A stretch of DNA of 64,000 nucleotides from Magnetococcus sp. PR-3 (GTDB lineage Bacteria > Pseudomonadota > Magnetococcia > Magnetococcales > Magnetococcaceae), in the NCBI RefSeq assembly GCF_036689865.1, contig NZ_JBAHUQ010000016.1, forward strand, positions 43,338 through 107,337. The letters are read 5' to 3'. The notes under the pieces are model-generated. The model was not told the DNA's origin, did not search any database, and saw nothing but the letters and a program-made list of their open reading frames with translations. Numbering within the stretch: position 1 is the first letter of the stretch; each line of letters begins with the position of its first letter. Made by a program: the position numbers and the translations under genes. This document shows positions 44,054-52,879 of this stretch, piece by piece.

Positions 44054-45613
44054 TTAGTGGGAAGCCATCTCTAAACGCGTGCGTGTAAAATTACGGTTTT
44101 TTAGATCGGTGGCGCGGATAAAGAGATGCAGGTTACCCACATCTCCAATCATCAAACCCAAACTACGGCTACTATCCAGCTGCAAAAGCAACACCTCATC
44201 AGCTTTTCGGGATGAGGGTTGAACATCATAGGGAACACCGAGCATTTGCTGTAAACCTCCACCGTTTGCATCGGCTGCAAAAAGTGGGGCAAGCCGATTC
44301 ACAAATTGCTTGGGCACACCATATTTCTCAAAATCTTCGGCAAGATACGGCCATATATAGAGAAACAAACTCTGCAGCTCATAGGCCAAACCATTAAACG
44401 CAACCTCTGCACTAGAACAGTTAAAATGGTCTCCCATGATAAACCGCCGTTCTTCACCAAAGAGGACCCGACGCAAAGCACGCCTAAAGCGCGCCCCTTT
44501 CGTCTTACAGGGTTTTGGTGGTATCAGCTGATGCATCAATTTCTGTTGCTGTGCCCCGCTTAAATCAAAGACATTTTCTGGCAGATCCTTTTTGAGCGCA
44601 TCCATCTCCGTCAACCAGTCTCTAAAGGCCTGAGCTTGGTGAGCATCCATAGCGGTAAACAGACCATGTTCGATGGTTTGGTTCATCCAATCACGCGCTT
44701 TTTCCAAATGGTTGTAGGCTAGGCAGTAGGGCCACCCCACCGTCAACTCTCCTTTGGAAAAATAGCGACTGTTGCAGTTGGGCAGCACCCGTACAAAATC
44801 TCTCCATATCTGTTGAGCCAATACACCAGCCACCCCCCACATCCAAGGAAAGCTCTCCGGCAACGGTATGGGCGGGGTCGGGGTTAGGCGTGTAGCAGCC
44901 TGCTCCTTTTTGTATTGCGCCGCATAGACCATCCAAGGCGCATACAGAGAGGTAAGGTATAAGCCCTCATCCTCAACGTTGGGCATAAAGCTCTCCAGCG
45001 CATGGGAGTGTGCGACCTTGGCCAGCGCTTGCTGTCGAGCAGGCCCATCCCCCTGATCATCTGCATGCAACAGATCGCGCACCTGCTGGTTGATCGTATG
45101 GCGCGACACATAGGCTTGGCCGACAAAAGGAGTGCGAGGAAAACGATGCATCTGGGGGATGCGCGGTTGATCATAATCACAGTAATAATGAAACAGGGAA
45201 TAACTTTCACCCAACAGGGACTCCTCACCCAAAACCGGTATATTGGAGGGAGGATACCGAAGAGGATGTGTCGAAACATCCTCTTCGGTATAACAGACAT
45301 GGTGGTAGCCCACTGAGTTTTCCCAAAGATCGTCTGTAGCCGCAGAGATAAACACAAAGATCGTGCCTCGTTCGGGCAGTTGCTCTATGGGAATATGCCC
45401 CCCCTGGTAGGCTATGGTTCTAGGCAGCTCTGAGCAGGTGATCTGTGCCATAAAGTGCATAGCCTGACCTTGAGTATCCACAGGCCACGGCATGGATGCA
45501 GGCAATCTGGGGTATCCCCCAAAGTGGCTGTGACAACACTCGGCCTGCGCACCTAACTGAGGCAGCAAAACAATCGCGGGGAAAAACCATTCAATCTCAT
45601 CGTGACCAGACAT
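44054..45613 (-). CDS. DUF1963 (YwqG-like) protein
   Basis: The function of this 519-residue protein is unknown. The N-terminal part matches the DUF1963/YwqG pattern: FGGYPRLPASMPWPVD, then FMAQITCSELP and GTIFVFISA. A C-terminal stretch (VLLLQLDSS, VGNLHLFIRATDLKNRNF) has the same family's closing pattern. The long middle segment, helical and charged, is an insertion compared with the shorter proteins I know. No signal peptide is seen. The coding sequence contains a perfect 16-bp inverted repeat (45254-45291). The gene stands alone. Confidence 0.75.
   Translation of the reverse strand: MSGHDEIEWFFPAIVLLPQLGAQAECCHSHFGGYPRLPASMPWPVDTQGQAMHFMAQITCSELPRTIAYQGGHIPIEQLPERGTIFVFISAATDDLWENSVGYHHVCYTEEDVSTHPLRYPPSNIPVLGEESLLGESYSLFHYYCDYDQPRIPQMHRFPRTPFVGQAYVSRHTINQQVRDLLHADDQGDGPARQQALAKVAHSHALESFMPNVEDEGLYLTSLYAPWMVYAAQYKKEQAATRLTPTPPIPLPESFPWMWGVAGVLAQQIWRDFVRVLPNCNSRYFSKGELTVGWPYCLAYNHLEKARDWMNQTIEHGLFTAMDAHQAQAFRDWLTEMDALKKDLPENVFDLSGAQQQKLMHQLIPPKPCKTKGARFRRALRRVLFGEERRFIMGDHFNCSSAEVAFNGLAYELQSLFLYIWPYLAEDFEKYGVPKQFVNRLAPLFAADANGGGLQQMLGVPYDVQPSSRKADEVLLLQLDSSRSLGLMIGDVGNLHLFIRATDLKNRNFTRTRLEMASH
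45254..45291. repeat. Perfect 16-bp inverted repeat inside the DUF1963 gene
   Basis: ATACCGAAGAGGATGT (45254-45269) and ACATCCTCTTCGGTAT (45276-45291) are exact reverse complements around a 6-base loop. The region encodes YTEEDVSTHPLRYP, so it is fully within coding sequence. No U-tract follows on either strand. Confidence 0.9.
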
Positions 45614-46033
45614 AAAACCACCTATGATTGACTTTTAATAACCTTTTTACGTTATAGCAATAGAGCCATCACTTCTCTAAGCTTTTTATTGTATTTTAAT
45701 AAACATTCTTACGTCAGGCCACCATCAATCGTCATGAGCCTATCGTGTGTCAAATAATGCGCACAGGACGAGGCTTAAATCGCTGGCTTGCCTCCCATAC
45801 CGCGCAACTATCTATGAGACAGACTTCTGTGCTCATACAGACACCCTAATCTCATACAGAATCAACTCTTAAAGCATAAACTTGATGCTCAGCTTTACAC
45901 CCTTGCTGGAGTACTCATAGCCTCTTGCCTTACCGGGCGGCTAAACCGAACGCTACAAAACGAGAACCCCATAGACAAAAAGCCCGGCAGACAAAGCCTG
46001 CCGGGCTTTACTTGCAGCGATCTACCCTAAGTC
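45614..46033. other. Gap between DUF1963 gene and cytochrome operon
   Basis: I see no gene in these 420 bases. The part next to the DUF1963 start (45620-45710) is A/T-rich and probably holds its promoter. The far end holds the cytochrome operon terminator, listed separately. Confidence 0.5.
45974..46010 (-). terminator. Terminator of the octaheme cytochrome operon
   Basis: AAAGCCCGGCAG (45979-45990) pairs perfectly with CTGCCGGGCTTT (45998-46009). On the minus strand it is followed by TTGTC after the A/T part of the stem. It begins about 25 bases after the cytochrome b stop codon. Confidence 0.85.
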
Positions 46034-46627
46034 CTAGTGATCATCATACCCGGTGATCATCGCTTTTAAATGCGCATAAACAGGACGACAGGTGAAGGCC
46101 ATATAGACATGCCCAATTAAGAAAACCAGCATGGCAAATGCGGCAGCAGTATGAGCCAACGCCACATACTCCAACGTCAACATACCTTCCAGACCAAGGG
46201 CCTGCCAATCGTTGTAGAACATGTAGAGCAGACCTGAGATCCAGATAACAGGGGAGATCCCCAGTTTAAGACCCAGGTAAGCCAGACGCTGTAACGGATT
46301 GTGTTTGGCGTGGATATCTTTTTTATAAGGGTGATCTTTACCCTCAAAAATACCCCCACCATAGTACATCATGACATCCAACAGCTTCTTGGTGGTGGGG
46401 ATATAGTGCTTCCACTCACCTGTGGTGAAATGCCAGAAAATAGCCAGAATCCACAAGCCGATAAGCGCCCAAGCCAGATCACCATGCAGATCCGTGGCAA
46501 TGGCGTAACCCAGATTGTCGTACATACCATGAATTTCAAAGCCGGTGATCAACAAGGTGATGACCAAAAAAGCCTGGGTCCAGTGCCACAGACGCTCAAA
46601 GAGGCTATAAACCATATGGCGTTCCAT
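46034..46627 (-). CDS. Cytochrome b561-type membrane subunit
   Basis: This 197-residue integral-membrane protein has four hydrophobic segments with histidines in the positions expected for b-type haems: LWHWTQAF, IFWHFTTGEW, VALAHTAAAF and FLIGHVYMAF. It resembles the cytochrome b subunits of hydrogenases and thiosulfate reductases that oxidise or reduce quinone. Its ATG overlaps the stop codon of the octaheme cytochrome gene (TAATG), so the two form one unit. The inferred job is to carry electrons from the quinol pool to the periplasmic multiheme protein. Confidence 0.9.
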   Translation of the reverse strand: MERHMVYSLFERLWHWTQAFLVITLLITGFEIHGMYDNLGYAIATDLHGDLAWALIGLWILAIFWHFTTGEWKHYIPTTKKLLDVMMYYGGGIFEGKDHPYKKDIHAKHNPLQRLAYLGLKLGISPVIWISGLLYMFYNDWQALGLEGMLTLEYVALAHTAAAFAMLVFLIGHVYMAFTCRPVYAHLKAMITGYDDH

Positions 46628-48285
46628 TAGCTTTCCTCCCCATTGCTGTTTGCTTTTTCTTCACGGCGACGACGGTAATGCCAATAGATCCTAAGTGAAC
46701 CATGTCCTGTTACACCCAGTGAGGTCATAATCACCGCAAACCAACCAATACCATCCAGCACGGCCATTTTGTCGCGTCCGGGCAGGTAGAAATCGGTCAA
46801 CTCAGCCAGACGCCCATTTTCTGCATGGCAATCTTTACAGGTCAGTGCATCGTCAGCCGAAGCAACCATATGTGTGATCGGCCAATACATTTCTGTGCTG
46901 ACAAAAGCGTGCTGTCCACTAAAGGCCGGTGCGCCAGGTTCCTTGGCGCCAGCTTCCAGTGACTTCTTCCAGTCAAAGTTTTTCCAGAAGGCCGTATCAT
47001 CATCACCATAGGTATGCATCACCAATAGATGCTTATTAATGGGATCATAGACCTGTTTGCCCTTCATGATCTTGAAAGGCCAGATCCGAGATTTGCCATC
47101 TTCGTAAGAGCCTTGAATACCATTGATGGGTACAGGCTTGCTGTCATCAATCTTTTCGCCAAACAAAGTGTATTTTACTTGGCCATCAAACCAGCGATAC
47201 TCTGGAAGAAGCTCCTCCTCCCACTCAAAGTGACCCTTCTTGGCACTGTATGTCACATCACCATCTTCATTACGTTCCGTAATGGGCTTACCATTTTTGT
47301 CCATATTGCCAGCCGTGGACCAATCCCAAACCGTTTTGGTCTTCACCCCACCACGGGCAATAATAGGAATATGACAGGTCTGACAGGCGATCTTATCAAC
47401 ATGCTGGTTAAGCTTGGCACTATGCCCTTTAACCTCTGTACCATGGCATGACTCACAAGAAGCACGGGATGTCGCATCACTGGGCGCTTCAATGCCTTGG
47501 GTATCTTTAGCCGTAGGCTTGTAGCGACTACCAGGAATTTTATGACCATGGGTCCGGTGACAAGCTGTGCAGCTAAAGTTATTGCCGTTCACATCCATAT
47601 GGATATCAAGAAACTCGTCTGGTTCAACCAGAGAGGTATCCATATCACCATGCTTTACCCCATCATCCCCACCACCCACAAAGTGGCAGCTACCACAGTT
47701 ACGACGGGTTGGTAGACCCACACTTTGGGCGGCATCGACCAGATCTACGGCTTGACGTGGGCTTTTGGCATGATCGTCCAGATATTTTTTTTGCTTGGGC
47801 GCTTCATAGCCTTTGGGATGACCCGCACCACCAACTGCTTTTTCATACTGCTCTGATTGATCATGACAGGTTAAACAATCCACATTTTCCTGTTTATTAA
47901 AATCAAAGCTATTATCTTCCCACCCATATCCGACATGACACGCGGTGCAGGCTTCCCAGTTACTCTTGGGTGTACCACAAAAACTATTGACCACATGCTT
48001 TTTACCCAGCATTTGGCCCGTATCACTCTGTTTACTTTCCCATGTCCAATGCTTTGTCTTCATCACCTGCTTAGCCGCCTCTGTATGGCAGCTCAGACAA
48101 GCTTTGGTTACCGCCGGGCCTGAATCAAAAGGACCCTGCAGCTGCTTAAATTTACTATGATCAGCCGTAGACTTACTGCTGAGCTTGCCAGAGGTGCTTA
48201 CCTCGGCATGGAGTGGCATACTCCATATCCCCAGCACCATGGTGGCAACCAGTGCCAAAACCATTCTGCCTGTACGTGTGTACAT
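46627..48285 (-). CDS. Octaheme c-type cytochrome, tetrathionate reductase family
   Basis: The 552-residue protein starts with a signal peptide (MVLALVATMVLGIWSMPLHA). It has exactly eight CxxCH haem sites: CLSCH, CTACH, CLTCH, CGSCH, CTACH, CESCH, CQTCH and CKDCH. Near the C-terminus a membrane segment (IGWFAVIMTSLGVTG) anchors it, followed by a basic tail (YWHYRRRREEK) on the inside. Haem count and layout match the octaheme tetrathionate reductase (OTR) family of Shewanella; the physiological substrate could be tetrathionate, nitrite, hydroxylamine or another oxyanion. GGAAGGGTG lies upstream of the ATG. It is followed directly by the cytochrome b gene. Confidence 0.9.
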   Translation of the reverse strand: MYTRTGRMVLALVATMVLGIWSMPLHAEVSTSGKLSSKSTADHSKFKQLQGPFDSGPAVTKACLSCHTEAAKQVMKTKHWTWESKQSDTGQMLGKKHVVNSFCGTPKSNWEACTACHVGYGWEDNSFDFNKQENVDCLTCHDQSEQYEKAVGGAGHPKGYEAPKQKKYLDDHAKSPRQAVDLVDAAQSVGLPTRRNCGSCHFVGGGDDGVKHGDMDTSLVEPDEFLDIHMDVNGNNFSCTACHRTHGHKIPGSRYKPTAKDTQGIEAPSDATSRASCESCHGTEVKGHSAKLNQHVDKIACQTCHIPIIARGGVKTKTVWDWSTAGNMDKNGKPITERNEDGDVTYSAKKGHFEWEEELLPEYRWFDGQVKYTLFGEKIDDSKPVPINGIQGSYEDGKSRIWPFKIMKGKQVYDPINKHLLVMHTYGDDDTAFWKNFDWKKSLEAGAKEPGAPAFSGQHAFVSTEMYWPITHMVASADDALTCKDCHAENGRLAELTDFYLPGRDKMAVLDGIGWFAVIMTSLGVTGHGSLRIYWHYRRRREEKANSNGEES

Positions 48286-48617
48286 CCATTCACCCTTCCA
48301 GTCGGTGGTGAGCCAACCGCTCTTAAAGTCATGGCTCCCTAAGCGTTAGAGCGGCTTATCGTTGTTCTATTAGGGAACCCAATTCTTGATATCTAAAAAA
48401 ATAGTGAAAAGTTGCCTGAATGGTTATGCATATAAAGTGCTTATATTGTGCTGTGCGGTCAGTTTTTACGCGGAATTCACGAATGATTTACATGACTTTC
48501 TTAACGACACACAAACCGCATAAAAAAAGCGTTGGGTGCATAAACAATGATGAATAGCACTCATCACCAGCGTTTATTAGTATTTACTTATATTAGAATA
48601 TCACAGAAAGCAGGCAA
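48286..48617. other. Gap upstream of the octaheme cytochrome gene
   Basis: No gene is supported here. The region is A/T-rich and must hold the promoter of the cytochrome operon on the minus strand. I looked for an FNR-type site (TTGAT-N4-ATCAA) and found only a half-like TTGATATC near 48387, which is not convincing. Confidence 0.45.
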
Positions 48618-48653
48618 GAAAAAAGGGACCTGTCAGAAACAGGTCCCTTTGAT
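48618..48653 (-). terminator. Terminator of the tRNA-Asn gene
   Basis: AAAGGGACCTGT (48622-48633) pairs perfectly with ACAGGTCCCTTT (48639-48650) around a 5-base loop. On the minus strand TTTTTTC follows. It begins 8-11 bases after the CCA end of the tRNA. Confidence 0.92.
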
Positions 48654-48660
48654 CACTTAT

Positions 48661-48736
48661 TGGCTCCCCAGGGCGGACTCGAACCACCGACAAGATGATT
48701 AACAGTCATCTGCTCTACCAACTGAGCTACTGGGGA
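48661..48736 (-). tRNA. tRNA-Asn (anticodon GTT)
   Basis: The 76-base gene folds as a standard cloverleaf. The acceptor stem is TCCCCAG with CTGGGGA, the D arm is GCTC/GAGC, the anticodon stem is GATGA/TCATC with loop CTGTTAA (anticodon GTT), and the T arm is GGTGG/CCGCC with TTCGAGT. The discriminator is G and CCA is encoded. It has its own promoter and terminator. Confidence 0.98.
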
Positions 48737-48755
48737 TCACTTGGAAAGTTGGGAG

Positions 48756-48784
48756 AATATATCAGCCACTTTTTTTATCGTCAA
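48756..48784 (-). promoter_or_regulatory. Promoter of tRNA-Asn
   Basis: On the minus strand TTGACG (48779-48784) and TATATT (48756-48761) are 17 bases apart, about 20 bases before the tRNA. The -35 and spacer lie inside the last codons of the upstream DUF62 gene. Confidence 0.8.
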
Positions 48785-49553
48785 CGCTTTTTTCAAAAAA
48801 ATCCACCCAATCGCCACAATTGATGTTTAGTCGCTCTGCAGCACTCCCCTGATTACAGACTATTTCAACGGTACCAAAGCCACCAACCAACAATCCCAAC
48901 TCTCCAACTTGGAGATCTGAAAAGGTTTTCACCCATTTATTGATGGTTTGTTTAAGCACCCAGGCACTTCCCTGCCCTACCCCTTGCCAAGAACCATCTA
49001 AGGCCGTAATGATGTTGCCAAAGTGATCTATATGGGGGATTTGCACCTGCATACCCCCTGTGATTTGCATGCGATAGTTCTCATCCGATAAAGAAATCGG
49101 ATCTTCAACCTTAGGTCCAATTCTATCTGCATCTTTATGGGTCATCCAGTCTACTAAGACAGGCGCAAAAATATCACGTCCATGGAAGGTCGAGGCTGCT
49201 TGTTGTTGCCACTGTTCGCCAATAGCCCTGACTTCTGCATTATCCTGAGTTAGGGCCCAACACAACAAGCCATTATCAGGCCCTACAAACAGACGATCCC
49301 CCACAATTACAGCAATCCCCCGTCGTTCACTCCCCACGCCAGGGTCCACCACACAGAGCCAATGACTGTCGGGTGGAAAATGGTGTTGGCACCGTTCTAT
49401 CAACCAAGCACCCGATGTTGGCAGGTAATCAGGCACTTCATGATAAAAATCGATGCAGTTTAACAGGCCATCATAATGACCGAGCCGGCCTTTAACTTGG
49501 CCAACATAGGGATCCTTGGTGCCAAAATCTGTAAGTAGAACGACTTTTTCCAT
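48762..49553 (-). CDS. SAM hydroxide adenosyltransferase-like protein (DUF62)
   Basis: Members of this family split S-adenosylmethionine with hydroxide to adenosine and methionine, and are related to SAM fluorinases and chlorinases. The 263-residue protein opens with VLLTDFGTKDPYVGQVKG, the SAM-binding N-terminal strand, and continues with VVDPGVGSERRGI, VGPDNGLL and FHGRDIFAP, where the Asp/Arg/His set typical of the hydroxide-using enzymes would lie. IDHFGNIIT marks the C-terminal domain. The ATG has AGGAGGAGAAGG upstream. Its end holds the tRNA-Asn promoter. The biological role of the family is not settled. Confidence 0.9.
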   Translation of the reverse strand: MEKVVLLTDFGTKDPYVGQVKGRLGHYDGLLNCIDFYHEVPDYLPTSGAWLIERCQHHFPPDSHWLCVVDPGVGSERRGIAVIVGDRLFVGPDNGLLCWALTQDNAEVRAIGEQWQQQAASTFHGRDIFAPVLVDWMTHKDADRIGPKVEDPISLSDENYRMQITGGMQVQIPHIDHFGNIITALDGSWQGVGQGSAWVLKQTINKWVKTFSDLQVGELGLLVGGFGTVEIVCNQGSAAERLNINCGDWVDFFEKSVDDKKSG

Positions 49554-49592
49554 GACCTTCTCCTCCTATGATTTGTACACCTAGTAGACACA

Positions 49593-49631
49593 AAAAAAGG
49601 CTGAGATGCATTAAGCATCTCAGCCTTTTTT
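49593..49631 (-). terminator. Terminator at the end of the ribosomal protein cluster
   Basis: AAAAAAGGCTGAGATGC (49593-49609) and GCATCTCAGCCTTTTTT (49615-49631) are perfect arms with a 5-base loop, giving a strong stem and U-run after rplQ. It can act in both directions. Confidence 0.93.
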
Positions 49632-49653
49632 AATTTTCTTCAACTAAAAGTGC

Positions 49654-50040
49654 TTATTCAGCAGCTTCAGCTGGTGCATCTACGCGCTCTACCAGTTCAA
49701 TAAAGCTCATAGGGGCACAATCGCCATAGCGAAAACGAGTCTTCAGAATGCGGGTATACCCACCTTCACGACTCTTATTACGCTCAGCAATATCTGTGAA
49801 CAACTTATTAACCACCTCTTTGTCCCCATTGAGGATGGTCAGTGCCTGACGCCGTGCGTGCAGATCGCCACGCTTGCCCAGGGTGATCACCTTATCCGCC
49901 ATGGGACGTAGTTCCTTGGCGCGAGGTACAGTGGTTTCGAGGCGCTCGTGTTTAATCAGGCTGACAAGCATGTTCTTAAACATCGCTTTACGATGTGAAG
50001 AATCGCGATTCAGCTTACGACCACGTTTTTTATGTCTCAT
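49654..50040 (-). CDS. rplQ: 50S ribosomal protein L17
   Basis: This large-subunit protein lies near the exit of the peptide tunnel. The 128 residues open with [20 protein letters not shown], diagnostic of L17, and include [16 protein letters not shown]. It is the last gene of the alpha operon, 11 bases after rpoA, and is followed by a strong terminator. Confidence 0.98.
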   Translation of the reverse strand: MRHKKRGRKLNRDSSHRKAMFKNMLVSLIKHERLETTVPRAKELRPMADKVITLGKRGDLHARRQALTILNGDKEVVNKLFTDIAERNKSREGGYTRILKTRFRYGDCAPMSFIELVERVDAPAEAAE

Positions 50041-50051
50041 GGCGTGCTACC

Positions 50052-51074
50052 TTAAAAGTTTTCTTCTTCGAACTGCTTGGACAGCTCTTCGATGTTCTCA
50101 GGGGGCCAAGCTTCCAGAGTCATACCCAAGGACAGCCCCATCTCATCCAGAACCTCTTTGATCTCGTTCAGCGACTTACGACCAAAGTTAGGGGTTTTGA
50201 GCATTTCTGATTCGGTCTTTTGCACCAGGTCACCAATATAAACGATATCATCGTTCTTAAGGCAATTGGCACTACGGACTGACAGCTCCAGCTCGTCAAC
50301 CTTACGGAACAGGTTGGGATTCCACTGTGGCTTATCCTCCTCTTCCTGATCATGGGCCATAGGCACATCATCAAAGTTGATGAAAGGATTCAGCTGATCT
50401 TGGAGAATCTTTGCCGCCAGCGCTAGGGCATCCTCAGGGGTGACCACGCCGTTGGTTTCGATATCCATGATTAGCTTGTCATAGTCCGTTTGCTGACCAA
50501 CACGGGCATTTTCAACCCGATAGGCAACTTTTTTGACCGGATTATAGCTGGCATCGATGGGAATATCACCAATGGTGTAATTCTCATCATCACGGTTGAG
50601 TTGTGCACGAACATAGCCCTTACCGGTCGTAACCGTCATGGTAATGTCCAGTACACCACTCTTATTCAGGGTGGCGATATGGTGATCAGGGTTGAGGATC
50701 TCAACACCTGTCTCACATTCAATCATCCCCGCCGTTACAGGACCTTCCTTCTCCACATGGAGACGGATGACCTTAACGCCGGTGCTTTCCATACGGATCG
50801 CAAGCCCTTTGATGTTCAAAATGATGTCGGTGACATCTTCGATAACACCGGGAACGCTGGAAAACTCATGCAGCACACCCTCAATACGTACGGTTGTAAC
50901 CGATGCTCCCTGCAATGAGGAGAGCAACACCCGACGCAACGCGTTACCTAAAGTCGCACCAAAACCACGCTCAAGCGGTTCAGCAACCAAAGTTGCCTTA
51001 CGCTGGATTTCAGTTTCATCCCCACCCAGTTCAATGGTGTGAGGCTTGATCAGCTCAGTCCAGTTCCTGTACAT
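50052..51074 (-). CDS. rpoA: RNA polymerase alpha subunit
   Basis: The alpha dimer nucleates RNA polymerase assembly and contacts activators and UP elements. The 340-residue protein has the assembly domain ([20 protein letters not shown]) and the C-terminal helix-hairpin domain that binds DNA ([16 protein letters not shown], then LGRK-like [13 protein letters not shown]). Length is normal. It sits between rpsD and rplQ. Confidence 0.98.
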   Translation of the reverse strand: MYRNWTELIKPHTIELGGDETEIQRKATLVAEPLERGFGATLGNALRRVLLSSLQGASVTTVRIEGVLHEFSSVPGVIEDVTDIILNIKGLAIRMESTGVKVIRLHVEKEGPVTAGMIECETGVEILNPDHHIATLNKSGVLDITMTVTTGKGYVRAQLNRDDENYTIGDIPIDASYNPVKKVAYRVENARVGQQTDYDKLIMDIETNGVVTPEDALALAAKILQDQLNPFINFDDVPMAHDQEEEDKPQWNPNLFRKVDELELSVRSANCLKNDDIVYIGDLVQKTESEMLKTPNFGRKSLNEIKEVLDEMGLSLGMTLEAWPPENIEELSKQFEEENF

Positions 51075-51109
51075 GCGCGCACCTGTCTTGGTTTAGACCA
51101 CTTCAGGGT

Positions 51110-51736
51110 TTATTTGGAGTACAACTCGACGATCAGATTCTCGTTGAACTCAGCAGGCAGATCGGAGCGTTCCGGAATGCTACGGAAGGTGCCAGTCAGC
51201 TTATCGGCATCCAGTTCAACCCAATTGGGCAGACCGCGTTGCATTGCGCTCGTTACAGCACCTTTAATGCGCAGCTGTTCACGTGATTTCTCACGTACAG
51301 CAACCACATCACCGGGCTTGCACAGGTAAGAAGCTACGTTGACCATCTTGCCATTAACCAACAAAGTCTTGTGGCTGATGATTTGACGAGCTTCGGTACG
51401 TGAAGCGGCCAGGCCAAGGCGGTAAACCACATTGTCCAGACGACGCTCCAACAGTTGCAGCAGGTTTTCGCCGGTCACACCCTTCATACGCTCTGCTTTT
51501 TTGTAAAGCGTACGGAACTGGCGCTCTAGCAGACCATAACTGCGCTTTACCTTCTGCTTTTCACGCAGATGCAAGCCGTAGTCAGAGACTTTACGGCGGC
51601 GCTGGCCATGCTGACCGGGTACATAGTTACGACGTTCAATCGCACATTTATCGCTATAGCACTTTTCACCCTTCAAGAAGAGCTTGGTGGCTTCACGACG
51701 GCAAAGGCGACACTTGGAACCAAGATAACGAGCCAT
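51110..51736 (-). CDS. rpsD: 30S ribosomal protein S4 (zinc-type)
   Basis: S4 nucleates assembly of the small-subunit body and in many bacteria represses its own operon. The 208 residues include the S4 RNA-binding domain ([20 protein letters not shown]). Four cysteines near the start (Cys9, Cys12, Cys26, Cys31; CRLC and CYSDKC) form a zinc-binding site of the C+ type. Its place between rpsK and rpoA is usual in beta/gamma-proteobacteria, but as I know them most Alphaproteobacteria carry rpsD elsewhere. Confidence 0.97.
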   Translation of the reverse strand: MARYLGSKCRLCRREATKLFLKGEKCYSDKCAIERRNYVPGQHGQRRRKVSDYGLHLREKQKVKRSYGLLERQFRTLYKKAERMKGVTGENLLQLLERRLDNVVYRLGLAASRTEARQIISHKTLLVNGKMVNVASYLCKPGDVVAVREKSREQLRIKGAVTSAMQRGLPNWVELDADKLTGTFRSIPERSDLPAEFNENLIVELYSK

Positions 51737-51768
51737 TTTTTCAGATGCTCCTTACAGAGAGTGACCGA

Positions 51769-52164
51769 TCACACACGACGCCGCTTAGGAGGGCGGCAAC
51801 CGTTGTGGGGGATGGGCGTCACATCCTGTACATGGGAAATGTTGAAACCGATGGAGGCCAGGGCACGCAGGGCCGATTCACGACCGCTTCCGGGACCCTT
51901 CAGACGCACTTCCAGGTTACGCATCCCATGATCCATGGCTTTCTTACCGGCATTTTCAGCAGCCATCTGTGCAGCAAACGGGGTGGACTTACGTGAGCCC
52001 TTAAAACCCTGTGCACCGGCGCTTCCCCAGGAAACAGCGTTTCCGTGGGTATCGGTAATGGTGATCAATGTGTTGTTAAATGTAGAGCGAATATGTGCGA
52101 TACCGCTGGCAATATTCTTACGCTCTTTCTTCTTGGTGCGGGCACCCTTTTGGGCCTTGGCCAT
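51769..52164 (-). CDS. rpsK: 30S ribosomal protein S11
   Basis: S11 is a platform protein near the mRNA exit. The 131 residues include [19 protein letters not shown], the C-terminal [17 protein letters not shown] and the basic end CRPPKRRRV, all family marks. It lies 14 bases after rpsM. Confidence 0.98.
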   Translation of the reverse strand: MAKAQKGARTKKKERKNIASGIAHIRSTFNNTLITITDTHGNAVSWGSAGAQGFKGSRKSTPFAAQMAAENAGKKAMDHGMRNLEVRLKGPGSGRESALRALASIGFNISHVQDVTPIPHNGCRPPKRRRV

Positions 52165-52178
52165 GACTCTACCTCAGC

Positions 52179-52547
52179 TTATTTCTTCTTGCCCGCGATG
52201 GGCTTACGTGGACCCTTACGGGTACGTGCATTCGTATGGGTACGCTGACCGCGACAGGGAAGACCCCGACGATGGCGCAAACCACGATAGCAACCTAGGT
52301 CCATCAGACGCTTGACATTCATGGCAATCTGACGGCGCAGGTCACCTTCAACCGTGTGGTTGTTGTCGATGATGTCGCGCAAACGCGCAACTTCAGCATC
52401 GGTTAGATCGGACACGCGAACCTGGGACTCAATGCCCGCCTCTTGGGCGATCCGCTTGGCGCCGTCACGACCGATGCCGTAGATGTATGTGAGCGCGATT
52501 TCAACGCGCTTGTTAACAGGTATGTTAACACCAGCAATACGGGCCAC
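52179..52547 (-). CDS. rpsM: 30S ribosomal protein S13
   Basis: S13 is a head protein that contacts tRNA and the B1 bridge. I start at the GTG at 52545-52547 ([15 protein letters not shown]), 7 bases after GGAGGAG, giving 122 residues; the frame stays open further upstream, but that stretch has no S13 character. The C-terminus ([16 protein letters not shown]) is typical. It is the first gene after the promoter at 52603-52631. Confidence 0.96.
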   Translation of the reverse strand: MARIAGVNIPVNKRVEIALTYIYGIGRDGAKRIAQEAGIESQVRVSDLTDAEVARLRDIIDNNHTVEGDLRRQIAMNVKRLMDLGCYRGLRHRRGLPCRGQRTHTNARTRKGPRKPIAGKKK

Positions 52548-52602
52548 TAGACACTCCTCCGGCCAGTTCGAATCTCTAATAATACTCGACGAAAAGACGG
52601 GA

Positions 52603-52631
52603 ACTATACACAAACTGTTCCAACTTATCAA
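52603..52631 (-). promoter_or_regulatory. Promoter before rpsM (alpha operon)
   Basis: TTGATA (52626-52631) and TATAGT (52603-52608) are 17 bases apart on the minus strand, both one base from consensus. The leader to the rpsM GTG would be about 50 bases. It would let rpsM-rpsK-rpsD-rpoA-rplQ be transcribed separately from the spc genes. Confidence 0.75.
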
Positions 52632-52646
52632 TCGAATTTTTCAGGT

Positions 52647-52679
52647 GTGGCACTGCACTGTCATAAAACAGTGCGCCAC
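52647..52679. other. Stem-loop between rpmJ and rpsM
   Basis: GTGGC and GCACTGT pair with ACAGTGC and GCCAC, with a 3-base bulge on one side and a 6-base loop. It lies just upstream of the proposed alpha-operon promoter. No clear U-tract follows on the minus strand, so it is a weak terminator or a processing/regulatory stem. Confidence 0.5.
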
Positions 52680-52714
52680 CCTTGTGTTTTCTTCCGCTTA
52701 TAAGCGCTTAGGGC

Positions 52715-52828
52715 TTAGCCCTGGCGTTGCTTATGGCGGGGGTTCTTGCAGATCACACGCACGCTACCGTTGCGGCGGATCACTTTGCAGTCTTTACAGA
52801 TCGGTTTAACCGAGGCGCGTACTTTCAT
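52715..52828 (-). CDS. rpmJ: 50S ribosomal protein L36 (zinc-type)
   Basis: This 37-residue protein begins [19 protein letters not shown] and ends with [11 protein letters not shown]. Cys11, Cys14, Cys27 and His32 form the zinc site of the C+ form of L36. It lies between secY and rpsM, as in gammaproteobacteria. Confidence 0.97.
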   Translation of the reverse strand: MKVRASVKPICKDCKVIRRNGSVRVICKNPRHKQRQG

Positions 52829-52879
52829 TTTTCCTACTCCAACATTTTCGTTAGGGAGAAGAGCTTGTAGCAGCCCCTC

